DNA of 64,000 bases from Hydrangea macrophylla (taxonomy: Eukaryota; Streptophyta; Magnoliopsida; Cornales; Hydrangeaceae). Within the stretch, counting starts at the first letter, position 1, and each line of letters begins with the position of its first letter. Below, one piece after another: positions 34,166 through 45,253 of the stretch. The notes beneath the pieces are model-generated. The model was not told the DNA's origin. It saw only the letters and a list, made by a program, of their open reading frames with translations, and did no database searches. Location: positions 94,197,887-94,261,886 of the forward strand of contig CM066989.1 in assembly GCA_033977485.1 (NCBI GenBank), written 5' to 3'. The position numbers and the translations under genes are program-made.

Positions 34166-35781
34166 TGATTCAAGGTGAAAAGTGCATATTTATAGTGTAT
34201 TACATGGTTTTTTATGCATATATTTATCCCCAAAGTCCCTACATTTAGGTGCATTCTAATAACAATGTTCTTTTTATTGTGTTAATGCTTAAATATATGC
34301 TTTTGCATTGTTTTATAGGTATTAGGATGTAAATAAATGAAGTGGAGCTAAAGAAAAGTGATTCTGGTGAAGAGAACAACAGAAGTAGCTGGGAAAATGC
34401 CAATTTTGACAATGAAGACTTCAGATTTGGAAGATTTTCCCAGAGATATAAAATGTAGATCTTTGAGTTATGGTCGCGTGGCCGCAAACGGGAGGTCAAT
34501 CCGAGGTCCGAGTTAAACGTTATGGCCATTCTCCCATCGGTGCGCAGAGTTGTCAAAATCAGAGAAGTTCAAGCGATTGAGGAGAGTTCAATCGATCGAA
34601 CCTTCGATCGATCGAACTAAGCTCGATCGATCGAACCTTATTTTCACCCAAAAGTTGTGTAAAATCTGCAGGAACCCTATATATAATTCGTTTTGACGCC
34701 AAACGGAGGGAGGACGCTCCAGAACGCGAAAAACAGCAGTTTAGGGTAGTTTTAGGGTTAGATTAGGAGTAGATTAGGTTAGATTCTTATTTTTCTTCCT
34801 CTTTTCCATTGTTATATTGAAGATTATTGAAGATTCAAGTTGATTAAATGTTTATTACAAGTTATATTCAGATTATTCCAGGTTTTTCTTCTCCTTTTCT
34901 CTATTTCATTGTTTATTAGTTTATATGTTATGATTACTCTAGTTTGTTATTCCTGTACTTGTTTATTCATGTTTCCGTAGTTTAGACGTTGGGAATATGT
35001 GTTGAAACATTGATTCCCAACCTCTGCCATGCAATCTTTAGAAACCTTGGGCTCGATCGATCGAACCAGAGCCATAGTCAAGCGATCGAAGGCATTTCGA
35101 TCGATTGAAGGATGATGCTGTCCGATCGATCGAGAGCGCTTCGATCGATCGAACATGTTAATTCCTGAGATGATTCTTTTAAGTATTCCATGACTTTCTG
35201 TTTTAGAAATCTGTCATCAAATTGTCCCAATAAGCTCAGTTTGTCACAACAGTTTTTAGAACTTAAAGCCTAAGGCTATTTTCTTCAATGACTTTTGAAA
35301 ACCACTTTGAATGCTAACACCATTTAGAGTGCAAGTAATTACCATTGTTTTAATCCGTCTTCTAAGTATTTTAAATCAACTGTGATGATGTAGTCCCGGT
35401 CATGAAAGGGCTACTGATTCTATATCTTTAGAAAAATACGGAATGCTGAAAAGGAATGAACTCCATAGAACGTTAATGAATTTGCATGGTAGATGGTTAG
35501 GATCAATATAGATTCACGTGTTTCCAACACCTTTAGTTTATTTATTTAATTAGTTATGTTTCTTTATGCTTTAGTTTATTATTTAGTTTAATTTAATTAA
35601 TTAGGATTTGTTAGTACACCTCCAATAATTCATTCTTATTTTCTTTTTCTTTAGGTTATAAATTAGTAGACATTCTCCCTATTCCTTCCCTGTGGGATCG
35701 ACCTGGACTTATCCAGTATTACTTGCACGATCACCTACACTTGGGTGTTGCACAAGAGCGCACAACTATTTAGTCGTGTCA
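34166..35781 (+). mobile_element. 3' LTR of the ORF-bearing non-autonomous element
   Basis: 1616 bp, TGATTCAAGG...GTCGTGTCA, same palindrome clusters (34590-34640, 35050-35155) and a TATA-like CCCTATATATAATTCG at about 34675. It lacks the MITE found in the 5' LTR, so the MITE arrived after insertion of this element. Confidence 0.88.
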
Positions 35782-35798
35782 AGAGTCAACTACAACAC

Positions 35799-37080
35799 TG
35801 TCACGACCCATCCCGCTACGGGTCAAAATAGGACATGTGGCACGCCACCAAGGCTCATCCAATTCCTTTAAAGTAAACAGCAGCGGAAACATAAATAAAA
35901 TTCATTAAAAATAGAGTAATCAAAAGTTTTGCCCAATTGAAACACTTCAAAACAAGAATCCATTTTGAAAACAGCGGTCCAGTCGACTATGGCGGGGACC
36001 CAGTCGACTGGAAGATCAATACAGAGGGTATGAAAGTTCCACAGCCCGATCCAGTCGACTGTGTCAAGGACTTAGTCAACTGGGGCCTCAATTTCTCAGT
36101 CGAGTGGACCAGCTCTAGCAGAATGTCATGTTTTCGTGCAGAAACCAGTCGACTGTTTTCAGCGTCCAGTCGACTGATACCCTAAAAAAACTGGAAGATG
36201 TTGTTAAAACAGGGGTCCAGTCGAGTGTGTCGGGGACTCAGTCGACTGATCTCCCTCAAATCTGCACAATCTGCAGCAACTCAATACCATGTTTCTCCCA
36301 TCAAATTCCCATACAAACACAACTATAATTCAACAATTTAAAACATAACTACAAGGGTTTACTACCAAATACAATACTATGAAACCACCCTAAGATTTCC
36401 AAACTAAAAACATGCTTTAACTCCCCAAAAGTCTTATTACAACACTTGGAATGGAAAACCAAAAACACATACAAGAGACGTCCCTAGCATCTCGTCGGCC
36501 TCACTCTTCTCGCTTCTTCTTGCCTTTCTTCTTATCACCTACAATAGAGTATGTCTCCACTGCTTAGCTATATGCCGAGTGTACAATTCTAAACATATGC
36601 ATATGAGGCAATTCATGCTTTAAATATCCAAAACACATAGTTCAGTCTCTAGGGAGAGGGATAAGTATTCATCCGGTATATCGACAAGTCTTAAATCTTA
36701 AACTGCGATGCCAATGGCTAGCCAAAGATCACTCAGCCATTGCATTCAACTACTCTGGCTGGGCTGGTTCCCAAATCAAGCAAGTAGTCATCACTACTAT
36801 AAATCTCAAACACCGAGGCATACCCCGGCATGAATTTGTACCAAACTCCCCTTTGACCCACATAATCATTTAGCATACTCACATGGTCATACAAACATGC
36901 TATTCATACATACTCGCTAAATTTAACGGGCCTAAGTTAATACATACGTTTTGCTCGGATCACTATTTTATACACAATATCTAAAACATCCAAAATTGTC
37001 TATATAACACAAGTTCGGAATTCATACCTCGAGCTATGGTCCTATAACTTTAGGAGAAGTACTAGTAGCCCGATTAAACG
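35799..37080 (-). mobile_element. LTR/3' region of a minus-strand gypsy element with CAGTCGACTG cluster
   Basis: Starts TGTCACGACCCATCCCGCTA, which I recognise as the end of a widespread plant gypsy LTR family. It carries nine CAGTCGACTG-like words between 35978 and 36245. It leads into protease and gag on the minus strand at 37081-38457 without any RT, RNase H or integrase, so pol was deleted. The exact inner border of the LTR was not found. Confidence 0.6.
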
Positions 37081-37395
37081 TCAGATCTCCGATCTCAAGT
37101 CATTCCTACAAGTATTTACATCAATGTGATTCACCACAAGTGGTATAAGGTCTACGGTCATCAACTTCTCACTTAGTCTGATCTCACAACCCTTGTATAT
37201 CGTAGACGTCACTATCGGCTTACTAAGGGGTACTGTAATAGATAATTCATATCTTAAAGGAACTGACTTAACATTCAAATGTTCAACGAAATGATGTGAC
37301 ACGAATGAATGCGTAGATCTTGAGTCAACAAGTATGCATGCTAGATATGAACATATAGGCACCGTACCTGAGACCACTGTCTCTGAAACAACCAT
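37081..37395 (-). pseudogene. Gypsy protease fragment
   Basis: The minus strand encodes a retropepsin-like segment: ACILVDSRSTHSFVSHHFV, where the usual D-S-G triad reads D-S-R, then a DLIPLV block. Loss of the catalytic Gly and of everything after it argues for an inactive copy. It continues from the gag ORF after a stop near 37440. Confidence 0.7.
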
Positions 37396-37443
37396 ATCTC
37401 CTGGGTTTATTTGAAATGACCTTCCCTGACGCTGCTCTATCCT

Positions 37444-38150
37444 CTATCCCCCGTCTTTGGCTTGTCTAGGCTTCGAACGACCAAAAGCCATAGAACTAGC
37501 TCCTTGCTGTGGATGCTTCCTCGAGCACTCCTTGGATTGATGTCCAAACATCCCACAATCATAACAGTTTTCCCTCATATCAGGTGTAGCACTTACACTA
37601 TTCATCCCTTGGGTTTTGTTCTGGAAATTAGTCATAAAACATCGACCTGTGTGTGGTCGATTGCGCAATTGACACAACGGTATGCCACTCACCGGCTTCC
37701 TAGTACCATTGAAACTAGCTCTAGGGCCCCTTGTAAACGGTCTCTTAAAGGCACCACTATAGCTCCGTCATTACCCTCGTGGTTTTTCTTCCCTTGTTGG
37801 CCTTGCTGATTTTGCCTTGATCTCTCCATACCACTTTCGGCTACGAGTGTCGTCTGTTGTACAGCGGCAACAGTCAAATGTTCGTAAGTCTCGACTCTCA
37901 AACGGATATTCTCTCTCAACCCATCCTCATACTTCCTTGCTCTGTCTTCCTCTATCAATACAGACCCCTTTCCAAATCTCAACAAGGCATTGTACTTCAA
38001 AGTGTACTCCATCACAGTCATATCCGTTTGTTGAAGATTATCAAATTCTCTCTTCTTTGCATTGAAAGCAACCCTTGGGAAGAATCGTCGATTAAATTCC
38101 ACTTTGAATCCCTCCCAAGTTATCGGTGCTCCTTGGTCTAGAACATTCAC
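37444..38150 (-). pseudogene. Gypsy gag (chromovirus/Tekay-like), frameshifted
   Basis: The minus strand shows a plant gypsy gag core: TWEGFKVEFNRRFFPRVAF, then EFDNLQQTDMTVMEYTLKY, and DGLRENIRLRVETYEHLTVA. A CX2C zinc knuckle follows: CYDCGMFGHQSKEC, at about 37570-37530. The knuckle is in another frame from the core, with the shift near 37690. More N-terminal gag lies at 38457-38263 after another shift. The Tekay-like lineage is suggested by the core motif only. Confidence 0.75.
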
Positions 38151-38262
38151 CCACCATTTCTGGGCCTCACCCTGAGTATATCACTAGCATTCTCAATCTT
38201 CATCACATCGGACATAAGAATCGATCTAAAAATCCTTTCCATATCCATCACCCAATTTTCTG

Positions 38263-38715
38263 CTAGCGTCGTGTCACCTGTTCCATGAAATTCCATTTTT
38301 TGGTAAACTGTCCGGACACAGATCTCATACCCCGATTCTCAGGTGCATCTACCACGGCTATCGGTGCTGGCTCAAATGGCGGTATTAGAGGCAATCGCAC
38401 TGCTATATTCTGTATCATGTCTCCCATGTTTCCAATCATTTCTTTCATCTGATTCATTCATCGAGTATGTGGTGACAAATCTCGGTTACTGTCACTCATG
38501 ATTGCACAATCCTGCTAATCTCAATGTATAAATAACTATGTATGTATAACAATAATTGTAAACATGTATGTATAACAACATACATATGCATCAAACATCT
38601 CTACAATGTATGAATGCAATCTAGAATATGTGCCAACACCACTCAACACTCCACTCGACGTCGAACGTTCCTAAAGTTTTGTTACCTATAGCTCTGATAC
38701 CAATAAATGTCAGTT
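38263..38715 (-). pseudogene. Gag N-terminus and PBS of the minus-strand gypsy element
   Basis: 38457-38263 (minus) encodes MNQMKEMIGNMGDMIQNIAV then a Pro-rich linker, the gag N-terminus. At 38691-38705, TTGGTATCAGAGCTATAGG on the minus strand is the initiator-Met primer-binding site. Next to it only TGTCA of the 5' LTR remains before unrelated sequence at about 38716. Confidence 0.65.
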
Positions 38716-39554
38716 AATCATGTCAACGCATCATGACTTCTCTGATTACCGTGTCCTCACCGTTGACCCACGTCAACTCTATTCCCAATTACAATAACGT
38801 TAATGATCCACATGATTTCAATTATGTTATATTAAAAGACTGAACTTCCGGGACGGGTTTGACAAACACTACTATTTTATGTTAGATAGCTTTGGTTTGT
38901 AAGATTTCTTTTAATTAAGAATCCAAAATAACTGATGATTGAGATTAGCAGAGCAATTTTTTTGGCTCTCTAAATTTGGCAAACTCATAAGTATGAAAAT
39001 AGTCAGCAAAATAACTAATATGTAGATTTGATCTTCATAGGTGTGTCTTTTTGGGATGGTTGTATTAGTGGAATCTAGGACTAATGCTTATGTGAAAATT
39101 CTAGTGTACTGACAATTTAGAATTGTCAGTTTGGACATATGGTTTGTATATTTTTTTTTCATATCTTGATTCCACTATAGGCTAAAAACAATCGCAAGTG
39201 GATTAGTGCGAGCAATGTTCTAAAACTCAGACCGGACAGGGCCGGGCCGACCGGTGAAGAAAACGATCTAGTTTGGACCTGTATACAAGAAAATTCTCAA
39301 AACTGTTCTATTATTTAAAGAATTGGCAGTTAAACACGAAAATGGGATAAACTTTTCCTTTATATATATATATATATATATATTTCTTAATTTAAATTAT
39401 TTTTAAAATTTATTATCCAATTATAACATCACAGATCAATTTCGGTTGACTCGACAGTTGAACATTTGACCCTGACCCTGTCATTTTTTTTAATCGTTGG
39501 AAGAACTATCTGATTTTGAAAACAATCAGTGCGAGCATGCCAGGTTAAAATAAA
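38716..39554. other. AT-rich intergenic stretch, no gene seen
   Basis: No coding signal, no clear inverted ends. It includes a TATATA run at 39361-39382. Confidence 0.6.
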
Positions 39555-39760
39555 AAGAGGTACTCAAATTAGCAAGGACTTTTTTGAGTCAACGGTAGAG
39601 ATCTCTTCACCTTATTAACCCACAAGGACTTTGTAAGAAATCAAAAAGAGATACTCAAATTAGCAAGGACTTTTTTGAGTCAACGGTAGAGATCTCTTCA
39701 CCTTATTAACCCACAAGGACTTTGTAAGAAATCAAAAAGAGATACTCAAATTAACAAGGT
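39555..39760 (+). repeat. 91-bp direct tandem repeat, ~2.2 copies
   Basis: Units begin TACTCAAATTAGCAAGGAC at 39561, 39652 and (partial) 39743. The two full copies are almost identical, so the duplication is recent. Confidence 0.9.
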
Positions 39761-40589
39761 AAATGAAACACCAAAACCTCAAGATAATATGTATGTATCA
39801 CAAGTGTTTATTACAAGAATAATAAGCTTACAACCAAAAAGTAGAATGATGTGCTTCTATCAACAGGTCCTTGCTACACCAAGAATTGCTGCTGGGCAAC
39901 AACAAGAGTGTAATGGTACGCTACCACTAGCTGGTTGCAGGAAGGTCATGGAAGCTAGCTACAATAAGGCTGTGTTTGATTCATGAATTTAGGATATAAT
40001 ATGGTTCATGGATTTGAAAATATAAGTGTAATATAGGAATAAAGTAAGGGGAATAACTCAAAACACTCAAAATGTTTAATTTATTTCTTAGGTTATTCTC
40101 TTTTCTTTCTTATTTTTCTCATCATTTTCCTTACTAATCAAAGGAAAAGGGTTTCCTCTATGTTTTCTTTTCTTTTCCCTCGCTGAATCCAAGAACCAAA
40201 CAAAGTCTTAGTGAGGGAAAATAAAGAAAAACGCGAAGGAAAACGTTTTCCTTTGTTTAATTACAATGGAAAATAGGGAGAATATAGGATGAACACCGAA
40301 TCGTTAATGTGGAATCTAAACATCAAGGTCTATTAAATAAGATCCATGATGAACACCGAGCTCAATACAACAAAAACTCAGAATATATCAAACAATACAA
40401 ATCTTGCGCTAACATCACAAAATACTTATATCCCGTTCTTATAATCACCACATATAATTGGCACTACAAACCTCAATCGTAAGTTTTTGGGAATCCTAAT
40501 TGAAAGAAACCTTAATAATAGGTTAAAATGGATGTCTTAACATAAGGATAAATTGTTGGAGTTGACTCGTGTTGAATTGGAGCATCTAA
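39761..40589. other. Intergenic stretch, no gene seen
   Basis: No long ORF with recognisable motifs. 40040-40270 holds AAGGAAAA/TTTTCCTT-rich words in both orientations, a possible decayed foldback. Confidence 0.5.
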
Positions 40590-40850
40590 CCCAAAACCAA
40601 TTGGCACCCAATTACAACCATTTGATCTGACACCACTTTATGCCAAAAAAAAGTTGCAATTTGAGATGTACGATACATGCTAAAGGACTAGGATATATCA
40701 CAGAAGATCCCCTATAAGTTATTCATGGAGTCAAGTCAAGATGTGAACATGTATAGTCGCAGAGGTATTGCATGGCATCGTGATCACCTCTACATCAACT
40801 ACTCATTTGACGCATTCAAGGATCTAGATTTTTGTTGCTTTTGGTTTGTT
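40590..40850 (-). repeat. Inverted copy of the receptor-kinase upstream block
   Basis: The reverse complement shares CAAAAATCTAGATCCTTGA, ATGCAATAC, GTTCACATCTTG, GACTCCATGAATAA and CATAAAGTGGTGTC, in the same order, with 23665-23890. No kinase sequence lies next to it. Confidence 0.6.
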
Positions 40851-40974
40851 TTTTTTTTTTTTTTTTCTTTTTGTTCTTTTCCTTCTTTTTTTTAAATCTT
40901 TCTTTAATGTTTTTCTAAAAACTTTCCCTACCCTTTTTTTTTTCTAAACTTCATCTTAGGCCTTTTAAAACCTA

Positions 40975-43900
40975 AGAATCACCGATACGGATGCGGTGCC
41001 ACAGACACGACACGAAACGACTTCACGGCAAATTCTAAAAAAAGGGCGACATATGGCGCCGACACAGAAAATATTTATTGTATTTTTATATTTTATATGT
41101 AACCATGTAACATAAAAATAACAATTCTTAAAATAACTAAGAACTAAGATGTTAAATAAGTGACCTCTAAAAAAAATGGAACATGAAATATCATAACAAG
41201 TTAACAATACCACCAATGGACAACTCTACCATTTCAACATTAGTAACAAAGCAACTATACTAACAAGTGATAACATCCATAAAAAAGCAAAAACATGCAT
41301 ACAATATCGTAAGGTAAGGCACTTCATTAACTACAAACTTTCCAAATATAAATATCTACATCCTTTCGAATACTTTTCAATCATAGCACCACAGTAAGCA
41401 AAAATAGCATTTGAGGTCAATTTATAACTTTCTTGTGTTATTAATTTCAGTGCTTCATCTTTCTTAATTCTTCTTTTTACCATAAATTGTCTTAACTTTT
41501 CAACCTAAGTCCCTCTTTTGCACATTTTACATATTAAGACTTTAGCCTCAAAATTCAAGACTCTGCTTTAAAAAAAAAAACCCATGTCGTGTCTGAATAA
41601 GTGTTAGATCCATGTCGCTTACGTGTGGAGTTGTGTCACTGCTGTGTCGGCTTTCAAAATTTAATCAAACAGTATGTAGCCACCCCGATTTTGACCAAAC
41701 GTCGAATTAAGGGGAGTGTTACCTCCAAGTCTGATGATGACAATGTTCGACTAACCTAGGGTTTCCAAAGGTGATTCAAGCTCTTCGAAAGGCTCTTTTA
41801 ATTTCAAACGAAACAAAAATGAAAGAAATAAAGAGAAAAAGGAGAATAGAAGAAAAGCAGCACATAGTGTTTTTGCACCAGTCACGTGTCACCGCAGTAG
41901 TACTCATTGACTACCGCAGCTGCAATCAGTGACTTCCGCAACGGCAATCACTGAATTCCATAAAAACACGCCAAATGTCACGAAAATCAAAATGCATAAA
42001 AGGCGGCAGTCCGCGGAGTTGTCTGCGGCATTCATTGAGTGCCGCATCGGCGTTCAGTGAGTGTCGCGCCGGTTATCAGTAAATGCCGTTTCGGCACTTA
42101 CTGAGTGCCGCGGACAACTCCACCAACTGTCGCATTTTTCAAGCAGTCTGCTTTGCTATAGTACGCTTTGTACCTTCAAAAGTACATCCGGGATTAGGGT
42201 TTTACCCCTGAAATTACCAAAATAACCCTTTAAAATTTGCCTATATAAAGGGAGTGAATATCCCATAAAAAAGGATCTCAATCTTTTAGACTTGAATCTA
42301 GAATCTTGAATCTCTTAATATTGATATTCCTTGAGGCAGTTAGGAGAGTCATATGAAACATTAAGAAAACTAAGAAGTTGTAAGAGTTGAAAGAAGAGCT
42401 TGAACAACCTTTGGAAGACCTAAAATCACAAAGAAGTTGAGGATAATTGGAGGTAAACTCTAGATTAGTTAGTCTTTAATTTAAGTTCAATCACAATATA
42501 TAAAATTCCTTAGGATCTTTTACACATTTTCAAAAACTCTCTTCCCACCTCATTTCATCACACACCACTTATATTGTGATTGAATTTTCATTTTGTTGAT
42601 TTGGATCAAAGTAACCTAAGGTTTAAGGTTAAATAAATCACAAAGTAAAAGTTAACTTGGATTTTATTTGAACCTTGATTTTCTTTTCTTTTGATTATGT
42701 TCATCTATTGGGATTTAGGAGATGCTCAATATCTCATTAGATTCCCTTGAGTTGGTTCTTTTAGATTCTCTATGAACTTGTGATTCAAATGAGAATAATC
42801 GTGTCCATACATAGTTAGTAGATCCAAGTCTTAGTTCATGACTTTGGTCTTCTAGTTGGAAGTCTTATGGAATCCTTTCCATGTTCCTTTGAGACCCATA
42901 TAGATTAGTCTTCTTTTTTTTTTATCTCCAATAACCATCAATGGGAAGGAGAAGTGGTCTTAGGATGGGTCAACCTCTAGGGTTTGATATGATAGACTTA
43001 ACAAAAATGAAACTCAATAATGGTGCAGTGAATTCATAAACCATTTTTGATCAAGGATTTTTAATTAAATAATGGTCCATTGGAATTGAGCGAGACCAAT
43101 TGGAGAGTGTCAATAATACAAAGATTTACCACTAAAATTTTTGTTTTGACGAGATTTCATGTTTAAGATGGTTTGGTCATGAGTTCTGTGAAACAAACAT
43201 AATTTGTCCAGAATTTCAGAACAGCAACTCCTTTTTAAAATGAATAAATTAGAGCCTTAATCAAACACTTTTGGCTTCAAATAATTTTTATTATGAAGAT
43301 TAATGTGTTAACAAGATCTCCTAAAAAGGTTGGAGCCATTCGAATTTATTTACTATTTTTAGAAAATCACACAAAATCTCTGGACAGAGAGGTGTAAATT
43401 TCTGAGTGATGTCTAGTTTTACCCAATTCCCAGAGATTGAACCGTTTGATTTTTTATTTTCTTTTTGGGTTAGAAACTAAACTCACAGAGGCATCATGTG
43501 TCCAAAAATTATCCAGATCAAACCGTTGGAAGTATGATTTTCCTATTTTTAGAGTTCTGGTCTACTCTCTGTAATTTCTGGAACTCTATCACAAATTTAT
43601 TAAGCTTTGCAAATAATGGCTTAAATGATCTTTCTATGATCTAGGGCTTAAACCATGTTTTAATGATGATTAATTAAGCTTAAATACAGAGGCTAAATGA
43701 TCCAAATCAATAAATAAATTCATGGCTTACTCTTATTCATGTTCATGTATTCGTATGCATTCATCCATATCAGTTGATACTTGTAATTAGGATTCATTTT
43801 GTGTCGGGATTAAGTTGCATTTAATTGAACCTAATTGTGAATTCCTTGTGATCATATTGGGACTATACCATCTCTATATGGACATTACATTGGCTCCTAG

Positions 43901-44720
43901 TTGAGACTTGTATATCTATAGAGATGTTAGGTTTTCAACTAGTTGGAAGGAATTCATGGTTACGTCAATTCTTTCTATGCTTGATAGATTTAAGTATAAA
44001 TTTGGGTATGGTGTTCGGATTCTAGTATTATATTTTGATCAAAGCACGTGGACTAACCCTTTGTTTTATAGCGCAATTAAGGTATGATTTCTCAAAACTC
44101 TTTCTCTAGTATTATTTATTTATCAATTTTATTGATTTTCGACTCCATGTGCGACACCTTAGAATTAGGATTTTCCTTATGTGTATATATGTGATTAGAG
44201 ACCTTTTATTAGGTTTTCTTTTTATTGTATGCATTGCACGTTTCCCATTTCGTCGTTGGATCCCGGGTAAGTTCTTTTGTTCCTTACTGCATATCATCTT
44301 GCTTGCTATTTGAAATATGAGGTTTTGAACGCTATCTTATTGTTGGCAATCTTACACCCTTTTAGACATGCTTTTGTAATGTATATGTATATATGTATTA
44401 GTTGAGGGCATGCTTGGATTAATAATTTGATTAAAAAGGATGTTGAGTAGAGGCCTATCACGAGATAGGATGAGAGGGGGGTGTTTTAGTCCGAAGGGCT
44501 CCTTTCCCTTCTCATTCCATAATCCCCGGACCTAGAAAACTCTGGTTTTCCAAAAGATCAGTTTGCTTTCAAAATGGTTTCTTAATTTTTCCCTTTTAAA
44601 AATTAAGTGGTGACTCGCATTTAAAAAAAGAAATTTAAAAAGCTAGTGGGTAAAGAAAAATGCGATATCCACACAGTACCAGACACGTTTTTGGTGTGTC
44701 AGAGTCGTATCGGACACAAA
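40975..44720. mobile_element. Foldback element split by a solo LTR
   Basis: The outer pieces (40975-41674 and 44679-44720) carry CCGATACGGATGCGG...CAGACACGACAC and ACACG...GTGTGTCAGAGTCGTATCGG, which form imperfect inverted ends. The ~700 bp between them, excluding the inserted LTR, have no coding potential. Boundaries are approximate. Confidence 0.45.
41675..44673 (+). mobile_element. Large solo LTR (2999 bp), TSD CAGTA
   Basis: TGTAGCCACC...GATATCCACACA is flanked by CAGTA (41670-41674, 44674-44678). It carries a TATA box GCCTATATAAAGGG at about 42239 and an R/U5-like GGGTGTTTTAG...AAGTGGTGACTCGC near 44478-44620. These features and the length suit Ogre/Tat-type LTRs. 41885-42135 has repeated GTGCCGC/CGGCACT words. 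No internal region remains. Confidence 0.85.
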
Positions 44721-44723
44721 TAT

Positions 44724-44997
44724 TGTTGGAAGTCAGCCAGTAGATGGTCCAATCAACCGGCTATTATCTTTGTGCTACCGAAAAAATGCTATTTCTGGTG
44801 TCGGTAGCGCTATAGGTCGACGGGCGGGTCGACCGGCTTCGGGATTCTGAGTTATTTATTTTATTTCGTATATTCTGTATTGCGAGGAGTGTGAGGGTAA
44901 ATATGTAATCTATCCTTTATTTGTTGTGCTAATATATAAGGGTAATGATAGAACTGATTTCTATCATTACCCTAACTTTCATTTCTCCAAACCAACA
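44724..44997 (+). mobile_element. 5' LTR of decayed copia element A
   Basis: A 274-bp TGTTGGAAGTC...CCAAACCAACA block is followed at once by TGGTATCAGATCC, a near match to the initiator-Met primer-binding site. The 3' LTR was not found. Confidence 0.75.
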
Positions 44998-45253
44998 TGG
45001 TATCAGATCCTCCTACCTAGGGGTTTGATACCTCACACTTATCTCCATCTTAGTTTATCTTCTTCAACCATTGTTTGATTGCTTCAAAGATCACCACAGT
45101 TTGCGTTATCCTAAACACAACCTTCGCAACTCACTTTGTTCTTCAGTCCTTGGATGGACCAGTGATTAATGATTTGAGTAAGTGTCTTGTAATCCTTGCC
45201 CTATTTTTTCCCTCTATTTGGTGAATGTTGAGGGTTTCTCTATAGTTGTCTAA

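Larger units (their letters stand above)
28535..35781 (+). mobile_element. Non-autonomous LTR retrotransposon with its own ORF, TSD AGAGT
   Basis: A 7247-bp element is flanked by AGAGT at 28530-28534 and 35782-35786. The two LTRs (28535-~30331 and 34166-35781) differ by only a few percent by eye once a MITE in the first is removed. A polypurine-like GTTGGGGGGGTG precedes the 3' LTR. No protease, RT, RNase H or integrase motif is present. The internal region holds one 559-codon ORF and about 2 kb without coding signal. It fits the LARD class (large retrotransposon derivatives) but carries an ORF. The orientation is inferred from the PPT and ORF. Confidence 0.85.
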
